From NCBI GenBank assembly GCA_031538565.1, contig JAVKLS010000032.1:13132-77131 (forward strand): a stretch of 64,000 bases of DNA, read 5' to 3'. The position numbers and the translations under genes are program-made. Source of the stretch: JASGCK01 sp031538565. Lineage in GTDB: Bacteria > Pseudomonadota > Gammaproteobacteria > Burkholderiales > Burkholderiaceae_C. Below, one piece after another: positions 23,805-31,341 of the stretch; the stretch's first letter is position 1; every line of letters starts with the position of its first letter. The notes beneath the pieces were generated by a model. The model searched no databases and had not been told where the DNA came from. It worked only from the letters and a program-made list of their open reading frames with translations.

Positions 23805-25172
23805 CTACGCCAGCAACTCGCCTTGAAATGAATAGGCTCTGGCCTGCGTGATGCGCACGTCCACCAAGCACCCAATCAAACGAGGATGTGCGGCGAAACT
23901 AACTAGGCGGTTGCATTCGCTGCGTCCCATCAATTGGCCAGGGGTTTGCGTAGCCATCCTCTCAACCAACACGCTTTGGATCGAGCCCAATTTGCTCTCG
24001 GCAATTTTTTGTGCATTGGCTTCAAGGGTGGCTTGCAAATGCTGCAAACGCTTGAGTTTGACTTCGTGCGGTGTATCGTCCACCAAGTTGGCCGCAGGCG
24101 TACCTGGGCGCGGACTAAAAATAAAGCTGAAGCTGTTATCAAAGCCCACCTCGTTCACCAAATCCATGAGCTTGTCGAAGTCGCTATCCGTCTCGCCAGG
24201 AAAGCCAATAATGAAATCGGACGAAATAGAAATATCAGGACGCAGGGTGCGCAGTTTGCGAATCGTGCTTTTAAATTGCAAGGCGGTGTAGCCACGTTTC
24301 ATTGCCATCAAAATGCGATCCGAACCATGCTGCACGGGCAAATGCAAATGATTGACTAGCTTAGGATTACTCGCGTAGCAATCTAACAAACGCTGCCCAA
24401 ACTCGTTAGGGTGACTGGTTGTGTAGCGAATGCGCCTAATAGCCTCCATCTCGCCCACGCGATCGAGCAAATACGCAAAGTCCACAATGTTGCTGGTTGC
24501 GTCGTCTTTCACCAAACGTCCACGATAACCGTTCACGTTTTGTCCAAGCAGATTTACTTCAATGACGCCTTGCTCCGCCAGATGCCGAATTTCCGCCAGC
24601 ACATCATCCAAGGGGCGGCTAACCTCTTCTCCGCGTGTGTAAGGGACGACGCAGTACGAACAATATTTGGAGCAGCCCTCCATGATGGATACAAACGCGG
24701 ATGCGCCATCGACTCGTGCGGGTGGTAAATGGTCAAATTTTTCAATTTCTGGAAATTGAATATCCACCTGCGGTTTGTTCGTAAGCTTGCGTGCATCTAA
24801 CAACTCGGGCAAACGATGCAGTGTTTGCGGACCAAACACCACATCCACATAAGGTGCGCGGGCGATGATGGCTGCACCTTCTTGACTAGCCACACATCCA
24901 CCCACGCCAATTTGTACGCCCCGCGCCTTGAGATGCTTGACGCGACCCAGATCGCTAAACACTTTTTCTTGCGCCTTTTCGCGCACCGAGCAAGTGTTGA
25001 ACAAAATCAAATCGGCGGCGTCCACATCGTCGGTTTGCGTGTAGCCCTGTGCCTCGTGCAGCACATCGACCATCTTGCCCGAGTCGTACTCGTTCATTTG
25101 ACAGCCAAAGGTTTTAATAAAGACTTTTTTTGCGGGGTTGTGCGAAGCAGAAGTCACGGAGTTGCCTTTCAA
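23805..25172 (-). CDS. miaB: tRNA-2-methylthio-N6-dimethylallyladenosine synthase MiaB
   Basis: Radical SAM methylthiotransferase acting on A37 of tRNAs reading UNN codons. Of 455 residues, the UPF0004 domain supplies the auxiliary cluster cysteines Cys24 (TFGCQMNEYDS), Cys61 (FNTCSVRE) and Cys93 (VGGCVASQEG). The SAM cluster is Cys167, Cys171 and Cys174 in GCSKYCSYC. HLPVQHGSDRIL and ISSDFIIGFPGETD are conserved core motifs, and a C-terminal TRAM domain (LVERMA to RAYSFQGEL) binds RNA. A G7 run lies 12-20 bases upstream of the start codon. Confidence 0.96.
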   Translation of the reverse strand: MKGNSVTSASHNPAKKVFIKTFGCQMNEYDSGKMVDVLHEAQGYTQTDDVDAADLILFNTCSVREKAQEKVFSDLGRVKHLKARGVQIGVGGCVASQEGAAIIARAPYVDVVFGPQTLHRLPELLDARKLTNKPQVDIQFPEIEKFDHLPPARVDGASAFVSIMEGCSKYCSYCVVPYTRGEEVSRPLDDVLAEIRHLAEQGVIEVNLLGQNVNGYRGRLVKDDATSNIVDFAYLLDRVGEMEAIRRIRYTTSHPNEFGQRLLDCYASNPKLVNHLHLPVQHGSDRILMAMKRGYTALQFKSTIRKLRTLRPDISISSDFIIGFPGETDSDFDKLMDLVNEVGFDNSFSFIFSPRPGTPAANLVDDTPHEVKLKRLQHLQATLEANAQKIAESKLGSIQSVLVERMATQTPGQLMGRSECNRLVSFAAHPRLIGCLVDVRITQARAYSFQGELLA

Positions 25173-25222
25173 TGCAAGCGTGTAGAGGGGGGGAATGGAT
25201 AATTTTTGGGGCTGTTTTTAAA

Positions 25223-26131
25223 TCACATCAATCGCATTTGCAATGGCGCACGATGCTCGTTAACCTTTATCACAACATAGTCAAGCTTTAAGCCATTGTC
25301 CGTAATGCTTTGAATACGTCTTAAATCAACGATCAGTACATCACCTTTTCCAAAACGTTCTTCTCCCGCATTAACTCGGTCCAAAAATTGTTTATCCTCG
25401 ATTTCAGCAAAAAAAGAATTTGATCCTCCTTCACTAAATCGCCATTTATTACCATCTTTAAAAACAGGTGAGTCGATCTGTAAAAGCACACCCGTACTCA
25501 GCGTATCTGAAACTATGTCCGCTTCACTAGCCGCCATCTCAAATGATGCTACATCGGCCTTTTCAACAATAGTTTCGGTTTTGCCCTCGCGTCCTGATGC
25601 AAAAATATCAATGCCATCGCGCTCTAATGGTTTGATCACTTTTGCTAATGCCTGACGGACGATACGATTTTGGTAAAGTTTTCCTGTCACTAAGTCAACT
25701 TTCAAAGTCTCAATGCTCTCGGATAACTGCAACTCAAAGATCGTTTTATCTCCTTCATTGCGTATCGTTGAGGGCTTACGTCCTTTGAGCCATTTAATAA
25801 CGCCAATCAAACCTCCAGCGCCTAACAAACCGAGCCCACTCAAAATTGCAAAAAGATTGGCCGCAGCTGTTGCTTCTGCACCTGAAAAAATAGAAACAAT
25901 TTGTTGAGTGATCCCTTGAATGGCTATTAAATCTACGCCAAACGACCCCCCTTTAAAGCTCCCTTGAACGTGAACGCGCACCTCGGAGGCATCGGCAAAC
26001 GCAGTCTTATTTGCCTCCTCTAACAAATTGGAAAGCGCAATCAATGCGGGAGCCAGCTCGCGCAAATCCATCTGATGATCCGACAAAGCTGGACCATCGT
26101 ATTTAATGGAAAAATGAATTGACTCACTCAT
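25223..26131 (-). CDS. Unrecognised membrane-anchored protein
   Basis: I do not recognise this family. Starting at the Met at 26131 it has 302 residues. A soluble N-terminal domain (residues 1-75) includes IKYDGPALSDHQMDLRELAP and FKGGSFGVDL. A hydrophobic stretch (about 88-114, ANLFAILSGLGLLGAGGLIG) looks like one or two membrane segments followed by basic KWLKGRK. A larger acidic C-terminal domain ends in strands around GDVLIVDLRRIQSI and YVVIKVNEHRAPLQM. It is AT-richer than its neighbours, lies between miaB and xerD, and has no convincing Shine-Dalgarno sequence. An in-frame ATG at 26191 would overlap xerD. It may be an acquired gene of defence or regulatory type, but nothing seen proves this. 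Confidence 0.7.
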   Translation of the reverse strand: MSESIHFSIKYDGPALSDHQMDLRELAPALIALSNLLEEANKTAFADASEVRVHVQGSFKGGSFGVDLIAIQGITQQIVSIFSGAEATAAANLFAILSGLGLLGAGGLIGVIKWLKGRKPSTIRNEGDKTIFELQLSESIETLKVDLVTGKLYQNRIVRQALAKVIKPLERDGIDIFASGREGKTETIVEKADVASFEMAASEADIVSDTLSTGVLLQIDSPVFKDGNKWRFSEGGSNSFFAEIEDKQFLDRVNAGEERFGKGDVLIVDLRRIQSITDNGLKLDYVVIKVNEHRAPLQMRLM

Positions 26132-26162
26132 ATTTTGATTATCGCATTCAGGGGCAGGGGTC

Positions 26163-27044
26163 TTATCCCCGAGGGTGATGCTCCCGCACAATTTGCTTCA
26201 AACGCTCCCTTGCCACGTGGGTGTAAATGGTCGTCGTCGTGATATCGGCATGACCCAATAAAAGCTGCACCGCCCGCAAATCGGCGCCGTGATTGAGCAG
26301 GTGTGTCGCAAATGCGTGGCGCAAGGTGTGCGGTGAAAGCGGTGCAGTGATAGTGGCTTGGTGTGCATATTTTTTAATGATGTGCCAAAAGCCTTCGCGT
26401 GTCATGGCGCTGCCCAGTGCCGTCACAAACAAATCGCTTGAAGCGCGGTCGCGCAAAATTTCGGCTCGTCCGTGCTGCAAATAACGCGCAATCCACTGGG
26501 CGGCAACCTCGCCAAACGGCACGACGCGCTCTTTGCGACCTTTGCCCGTCACACGTAGTGCGTTGTCGCTCAAACTCACGCACAGCGTTTGAAGGCTAAC
26601 AAGTTCGGACACGCGCAGTCCGCACGCATAAAGCAATTCAAGCATGGCTCGGTCACGCAGCCCCAGCGGGGTTTCGATGCACGGCGCGGCAAGCAACGCT
26701 TCAACTTGCGCCTGCGTCAGTGTATGAATAGCACGCGGCAAAGACTTAGCGCTGACAAGGCGCAGCGTCGGGTCTAGCGCGATGTGCCGCTCGCGCGTTG
26801 CCCAGCGAAAAAATCGTTTAAACGCAGCCTGCCTTCGATTCGCGGTGCTGCTTTTAGTGTCTGCGTGTTTAGACGAAAAATAGCTCTCAATATCGGCCTG
26901 TTCTGCAAGCTCTAGCGCACGGCCTTTTTGCGCTAGGTGCACGGCAAAAAGTTTGAGATCACGTCCATACGCGTCCAGCGTGTTTTTTGCCAACCCCTCC
27001 TCTAACCACAGAGCGTCGATAAAGTCATCGACCAAGTTAGACAT
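26163..27044 (-). CDS. xerD: Site-specific tyrosine recombinase XerD
   Basis: Second recombinase of the Xer/dif dimer-resolution system, activated by FtsK at the septum. It has 293 residues. The core-binding domain starts DDFIDALWLEEGLAKNTLDA, typical of XerD. The catalytic residues are Arg144 (CGLRVSELVSL), Lys168 (VTGKGRKER), His239 and Arg242 (SPHTLRHAFATH), His265 (LLGHADITTT) and Tyr274 (IYTHVARE). The start codon overlaps the stop of the upstream Bug receptor gene as TAATG, so its translation may depend on that gene. Confidence 0.95.
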   Translation of the reverse strand: MSNLVDDFIDALWLEEGLAKNTLDAYGRDLKLFAVHLAQKGRALELAEQADIESYFSSKHADTKSSTANRRQAAFKRFFRWATRERHIALDPTLRLVSAKSLPRAIHTLTQAQVEALLAAPCIETPLGLRDRAMLELLYACGLRVSELVSLQTLCVSLSDNALRVTGKGRKERVVPFGEVAAQWIARYLQHGRAEILRDRASSDLFVTALGSAMTREGFWHIIKKYAHQATITAPLSPHTLRHAFATHLLNHGADLRAVQLLLGHADITTTTIYTHVARERLKQIVREHHPRG

Positions 27045-28030
27045 TACTCCAGCTTGAGTTTGGCGCTGCTCACCACGTTTTTATAAACCTCAAATTCGGC
27101 TTTAATTTGCGCAGCAAACTGCTCTGGCGTATTGGCAACAATCAACGCGCCTGTATCTTCAACACGGCGTTTGACAGCAGGGTCTTCGAGTGCTTTTTTC
27201 ACCCCTGCATTTACTTTATCCACCACATCTTTAGGCAGATTTTTAGGGCCATAAATGCCGTAAAAAGCCATGCGATTCACAGGCTCCAAACCAACCTCTT
27301 TAAACGTAGGCGCATTAGGCAAGCCCGCCAAGCGCGCGGGCGCAGCCACGACGATGGGAATCAACTTTCCGTCTTTGATAAAAGGCAACGCCGAGGGCAA
27401 GTTGTCAAAAATAATAGGAACTTGTCCGCCCACGGTGTCGTTCAAAGCAGGGCCTGCTCCGCGGTAAGGAATGTGGGTAATAAAAACACCCGCCAAGTTT
27501 TTAAAAAGCTCAGTCTGCAAGTGTCCAATACCGCCCGTACCCGATGATGCATAAGAGTATTTGCCAGGATATTTTTTTAACTGCGCCACAAAAGCTTTGT
27601 AGTCGCAAGCTGCGCCCTTGGGCAAATCGCTGCAAAAACTGGGATGCACCGCAATCACATTTGGTGTGGCTGCAATGTTAATAATCGGCGTGAAATCCGT
27701 GAGCGGGTTATACGGATTTTTGGGATTGATAGCAGGATTGGCTGCCACCGTGGATACCGTCGCCATACCCAACGTGTAGCCATCGGGCGCGGCACGCACC
27801 AACTCCAAAGCCCCCACCACACCGCCACCGCCCACCTTGTTGTCCGAAATCACGGACTGCCCAAGGTTGCGCCCCAGAGGCTCGGAAATCACCCGCGCCA
27901 CAATATCGGTTGTTCCGCCAGCAGCGAACGGAACAATTAAACGAATCGGCTTACTTGGATACGTTTGTGCCAACGCGCAGATGGATGCAAGCGCCATCAC
28001 ACCAGCTAAAACAAGTTTGATTTTTTTCAT
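27044..28030 (-). CDS. Bug-family tripartite tricarboxylate transporter receptor
   Basis: Periplasmic solute-binding protein (TctC/Bug family) of 328 residues. The start at 28030 is supported by GAGGA upstream and by a clean signal peptide MKKIKLVLAGVMALASICALA before QTYPSKPIRLIVPFAAGG, the family hallmark. FDNLPSALPFIKDGKLIPI and a C-terminal helix pattern are standard. Bug proteins bind carboxylates or small organic acids, often without adjacent membrane subunits, and none (tctA or tctB) is encoded here, so the ligand and transporter are unknown. Such genes are greatly amplified in Burkholderiales. Confidence 0.93.
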   Translation of the reverse strand: MKKIKLVLAGVMALASICALAQTYPSKPIRLIVPFAAGGTTDIVARVISEPLGRNLGQSVISDNKVGGGGVVGALELVRAAPDGYTLGMATVSTVAANPAINPKNPYNPLTDFTPIINIAATPNVIAVHPSFCSDLPKGAACDYKAFVAQLKKYPGKYSYASSGTGGIGHLQTELFKNLAGVFITHIPYRGAGPALNDTVGGQVPIIFDNLPSALPFIKDGKLIPIVVAAPARLAGLPNAPTFKEVGLEPVNRMAFYGIYGPKNLPKDVVDKVNAGVKKALEDPAVKRRVEDTGALIVANTPEQFAAQIKAEFEVYKNVVSSAKLKLE

Positions 28031-28101
28031 ACTGGAGTCCTCTAAGGTTGAATAAAGTCTTGATTCTAGGGCGGCTAGCGGTCTCGAAAATCTACGTGGT
28101 T

Positions 28102-28881
28102 TCATCTATTTTTGTTAAGTAGTTTTACCCACTTTTTTGCGGGCAACTCCCAGCGCGACTCTATCGCATCGGCGCGTTGAGACAGCACCTCTTTGTCCAC
28201 GTTAGGCGCTTGGCGAAACGCCAGCACCACGGTATTGCCCTCACGCGTAGGCGGAAACGTCCAAACGCAATGCGCCCCAAAGGCCTGTTCAATTTTTTGC
28301 AAACTCGCAGCGTAACTGTGATTGCGTCCAAAAAGATTCACACTCATCATGCCCTCATCCGTTAAAAGCTGACGGCAACATTGATAAAAATCGAGGCTAT
28401 CCATGACAGGCGCGGCAGCTTCGTGATCGTACAAATCGACAGCCAGCGCATCAACTGCGCCCTGCCAACGCAAAGATTTAATCTCTTTTGCAGCGTCAGC
28501 CAGCACAATTTCTAATCGATTGTTGTCGGGCGGCAATTTAAACCACTCCCGGCAAATGCCAATCACCCGCGGATTGATTTCAATCGCGGCGGTTTTCATA
28601 CCTAAAATTTTGTAGCAGCACTTGGTAATTGCCGCCGCACCCAAGCCTAGTTGCAGCGCTTGCCGCTTTTGCACAGAGAGACTAGGCACAAATAACAGCC
28701 ATGCCATCATCCGCCGCACATAGTCAAGTTCGATAACAAACGGTTTTTTAATTGTCATCGTGCCTTGCACCCAAGGCGAATCAAGATGCAGGCAGCGTAC
28801 GCCATCCCATTCGCTGATAGTAGGTGCAGGCAGTGATGCATCTGCGCTAGATTTTGAGGTCAAAACGCTCTTTCTGTGCAA
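28102..28881 (-). CDS. Spermidine synthase-like SAM-binding protein
   Basis: Rossmann-fold protein of 259 residues resembling the catalytic domain of spermidine synthase and related methyltransferase-like proteins. ALQLGLGAAAITKCCYKIL is the nucleotide-binding loop, TAAIEINPRVIGICREWF the acidic ribose-binding strand, and LADAAKEI the following strand motif. The N-terminal beta region is abbreviated. The canonical spermidine synthase active-site sequence (GGGDG with two catalytic aspartates) is not retained, so true polyamine synthesis is doubtful. It overlaps the upstream SRPBCC gene by 35 bases. Confidence 0.8.
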   Translation of the reverse strand: MHRKSVLTSKSSADASLPAPTISEWDGVRCLHLDSPWVQGTMTIKKPFVIELDYVRRMMAWLLFVPSLSVQKRQALQLGLGAAAITKCCYKILGMKTAAIEINPRVIGICREWFKLPPDNNRLEIVLADAAKEIKSLRWQGAVDALAVDLYDHEAAAPVMDSLDFYQCCRQLLTDEGMMSVNLFGRNHSYAASLQKIEQAFGAHCVWTFPPTREGNTVVLAFRQAPNVDKEVLSQRADAIESRWELPAKKWVKLLNKNR

Positions 28882-29386
28882 GGATCATCGCCACCATTTG
28901 ATCTAGCGCTACGCCCCAGCCCGCCTCAAAACCCATATTTTGATGCTGCTTGCAGCCCGCCTCGTCCGCGTGCCGAGCAGTCGCGCTGTACTTTGTACCC
29001 GTGGCTTCGCCGATCGGATGATCCTCTAACTCAACGGTAGCAGTAAACATAAAACCGCTCTCGCTGCCGCCACACTTTTCAAACGTGAGTGAGGGGCGGT
29101 AGTCTGGCAAAAGCGCATTCGTCCAAGTCAAACGCTGATTGGGCAAGACCTCCAAAACACAACCTGCGCTGCGGGGCATGGTAACGCCTTCGGGCGACTG
29201 CATCGTCGCGCTAAAAACACCGCCTGGGCGTAAATCAATGTCGCAGGCAATTGTTCTCCAAGGCCTAGGACAAAACCACGGCAACAGTAATTCAGGCTCC
29301 GTCCAGCAACGCCAAATCGCCTCTTTAGGGACGCGGACGAGGCGAGAAAAATGAAGATCTAGTTTGGAATCAATGGTGGCACGCAT
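28847..29386 (-). CDS. SRPBCC/AHSA1-domain protein
   Basis: START-like helix-grip protein of 179 residues, mostly a single AHSA1 domain: an N-terminal strand LDLHFSRLVRVPKEAIWRCW, then TEPELLLPWFCPRPW, LRPGGVFSATMQSPEG, RLTWTNALLPDY and a long C-terminal helix with GWGVALDQMVAMI. Members bind small hydrophobic ligands or act in stress tolerance; no specific role can be read here. It is the first gene of the minus-strand run that ends with the gene at 25223 or beyond. It is divergent from mraZ across a 218-base AT-rich gap. Confidence 0.85.
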   Translation of the reverse strand: MRATIDSKLDLHFSRLVRVPKEAIWRCWTEPELLLPWFCPRPWRTIACDIDLRPGGVFSATMQSPEGVTMPRSAGCVLEVLPNQRLTWTNALLPDYRPSLTFEKCGGSESGFMFTATVELEDHPIGEATGTKYSATARHADEAGCKQHQNMGFEAGWGVALDQMVAMILAQKERFDLKI

Positions 29387-29536
29387 CAGGCACTCTTTTT
29401 TGGAACTTATTTCTAACTAAAAGTTTTACACGCAAATTGAATTCTAAGTTATCTATTTCAATGGATTTTTATCATTTTTTAAATTGATAAATTAACTCTA
29501 AATCTTTGATTTAATTGGTTTTTTGTTGAAATTTTC

Positions 29537-29604
29537 TTGGGAGTCATTCATTTTTATGCTAAAGTGGGATTTCGCGGTATTTTTTGTCTATAAAGTGGTA
29601 AATC
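29537..29604 (+). promoter_or_regulatory. Putative dcw promoter with MraZ-type boxes
   Basis: Within the AT-rich gap 29387-29604, TTGGGA (29537-29542) and TAAAGT (29560-29565) are spaced 17 bases apart and could serve as a sigma-70 promoter. AAAGTGGGAT at 29561-29570 is repeated as AAAGTGGTAA at 29592-29601, 31 bases later, just before the mraZ ATG. AAAGTGG/GTGGGA-type direct repeats are the known binding sites of MraZ in other bacteria, although usually more tightly spaced. The rest of the gap (29387-29536) is AT-rich with no gene. Confidence 0.45.
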
Positions 29605-30033
29605 ATGTTTAACGGTGCAACCCAGATCACGCTAGACCCCAAGGGTCGTTTCTCGATGCCGACTAAGCATCGCGATGCGCTGTCTGTTGCCTGCAAGGGC
29701 TTGTTTACTGTAACAAAACACCAAGACGGCTGCCTGATGATTTTTCCAAGCCCTGAGTGGCAGGCCGTTAGCGCCCGCATTGCCACGTGGTCTAACGAAG
29801 CGTTGGCGTGGAAGCGTTTTTATTTGGGTAGCGCCACTGAGGTGGAGATGGACAGTGCGGGACGTCTGCTTGTACCTACCGAGCTACGCAACAGCATGGG
29901 CATCAACAAAAGCGCAACTCTTGTTGGCATGGAGACTTATTTTGAGCTTTGGGATAGTGCACGCCTTGCCGCGCACGAAGCGGAGACCTTGCAAAAAGAT
30001 CATCCCCCCGAAGTCAAAGGGTTTAGTTTTTAG
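29605..30033 (+). CDS. mraZ: Transcriptional regulator MraZ
   Basis: AbrB/SpoVT-like double-domain regulator of 142 residues, first gene of the dcw cluster and known to repress it in E. coli. Two homologous beta-barrel repeats are visible: GATQITLDPKGRFSMPTKHR and ATEVEMDSAGRLLVPTELR, each with the DxxGR loop that binds DNA in the assembled ring. Its stop codon lies just before rsmH. The putative binding boxes lie directly upstream. Confidence 0.95.
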   Translation: MFNGATQITLDPKGRFSMPTKHRDALSVACKGLFTVTKHQDGCLMIFPSPEWQAVSARIATWSNEALAWKRFYLGSATEVEMDSAGRLLVPTELRNSMGINKSATLVGMETYFELWDSARLAAHEAETLQKDHPPEVKGFSF

Positions 30034-30043
30034 GGTGAGCACG

Positions 30044-31027
30044 GTGGGCACGCAATGGACACATACCTCTGTTTTACTCCAAGAATCCATAGCTGCTGTA
30101 CTGACCGACCCCAACGGAACGTACATCGATGCGACATATGGACGAGGCGGGCACTCGCGGCTACTGCTCTCCAAGCTATCGCCCGCGGGGCGGCTCATAG
30201 CCTTCGATCGCGACACTCAAGCGATTGCCAATGCATCCGCGCTTGTTGCGTCGGATTCGCGCTTTACCGTGCATCACGCAGCCTTCAGCACGATGGCGCA
30301 GCAAGCAGGCATTTCGCCAAACTCGATCACGGGGCTCTTGATGGATTTAGGAGTCAGCTCGCCGCAAATCGACGATGCGGCGCGAGGCTTCAGCTTTATG
30401 CGCGAGGGTCCGCTCGATATGCGCATGGATACCAGTCGCGGGCAAAGCGTTGCTCAGTGGCTATGCACAGCAACAACAACACAGATTGCGCAGGTGATTC
30501 ATGAATACGGCGAAGAGCGGCATGCTCGGCTTATTGCAGAGGCGATTAAGGCTGGCACAGACAAAAAAATCCCGCTTGAACGAACCACCGATCTTGCCAA
30601 GATCGTGGCTAGTGCAGTCCACGGGCGCAGCGCGAAGGATGGCGGACAGCACCCAGCCACACGCACATTTCAAGCTCTTAGGATTTTTATCAACGACGAA
30701 CTGGGCGAGCTCGACCGCACCCTTGCCATTGCCCCCAATTTGCTTGGCGAAAAAGGACGACTGGCTGTGATTAGTTTTCACTCACTGGAAGATCGCCGCG
30801 TCAAACAATTTATTGCCGGACACAGCAAAGAGCATTTCGACCCGCGCAGCCCGCAAAGTCTCATGCGTCAAAGCAACGCCACGCTCAAGCTTAAAGACCT
30901 GGGGCGCACCAAACCCAGCGCAGAAGAAATCAAAAACAACCCTCGCAGCCGCAGTGCCACCTTGCGCGTAGCCGAGCGCACTGCTGCAGAACTTATCGTT
31001 AACACCGAAAAGGAGCTTGCAACATGA
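30044..31027 (+). CDS. rsmH: 16S rRNA (cytosine-1402-N4)-methyltransferase RsmH (MraW)
   Basis: SAM-dependent enzyme that methylates C1402 in the ribosomal P site. A GTG at 30044 is chosen because AGGGTG lies 7-12 bases upstream and the protein then begins VGTQWTHTSVLLQESIAAV, as in relatives. GTG at 30035 is an alternative. The open frame continues to 29780 but that part overlaps mraZ. Of 327 residues, the SAM-binding part has YIDATYGRGGHSRLLLSKL and LIAFDRDTQA. The family motif is LMDLGVSSPQIDDAARGFSF, and VISFHSLEDRRVKQFI lies near the end. It overlaps ftsL by 4 bases. Confidence 0.93.
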   Translation: MGTQWTHTSVLLQESIAAVLTDPNGTYIDATYGRGGHSRLLLSKLSPAGRLIAFDRDTQAIANASALVASDSRFTVHHAAFSTMAQQAGISPNSITGLLMDLGVSSPQIDDAARGFSFMREGPLDMRMDTSRGQSVAQWLCTATTTQIAQVIHEYGEERHARLIAEAIKAGTDKKIPLERTTDLAKIVASAVHGRSAKDGGQHPATRTFQALRIFINDELGELDRTLAIAPNLLGEKGRLAVISFHSLEDRRVKQFIAGHSKEHFDPRSPQSLMRQSNATLKLKDLGRTKPSAEEIKNNPRSRSATLRVAERTAAELIVNTEKELAT

Positions 31028-31341
31028 ACCTAGCAGATATCAAAGCACACCTCAAACCTAGCAGTTCATTTAAGTTTGGTTTGCTCATCAATATGTGGCT
31101 GCTCATCATGGTGATTGGTTCTGCGCTGATTTTGGTGCGCTGGCAATACACCTCGCGCAATTTATATGTGCAGCTAGAGAAATCAGAATCCGAAAGCAAG
31201 CAACTGATCGACAACAACGCCAGCGCGTTAGCAGAAAAACGCCAATTGACAGCGCCCGCCCGCGTCGAGCGCATGGCGTCACAGTCATTGGGAATGACGC
31301 TGGTTGACCCTTCCGTCACGGTGTATTTGACTAAGCCTTGA
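31024..31341 (+). CDS. ftsL: Cell division protein FtsL
   Basis: Bitopic membrane protein of 105 residues that forms the FtsQLB complex activating septal peptidoglycan synthesis by FtsW-FtsI. A short cytoplasmic N-terminus is followed by a membrane helix at about 20-39 (LLINMWLLIMVIGSALILV). The periplasmic coiled coil (YVQLEKSESESKQLIDNNAS) and ERMASQSLGMTLVDPSVT match the FtsL family. It overlaps both neighbours by 4 bases in the conserved rsmH-ftsL-ftsI order. Confidence 0.93.
   Translation: MNLADIKAHLKPSSSFKFGLLINMWLLIMVIGSALILVRWQYTSRNLYVQLEKSESESKQLIDNNASALAEKRQLTAPARVERMASQSLGMTLVDPSVTVYLTKP

Noticed and set aside
29780..30043. N-terminal extension of rsmH
   Set aside because: It overlaps mraZ in another frame and lacks RsmH similarity; GTG at 30044 (or 30035) gives the normal protein.
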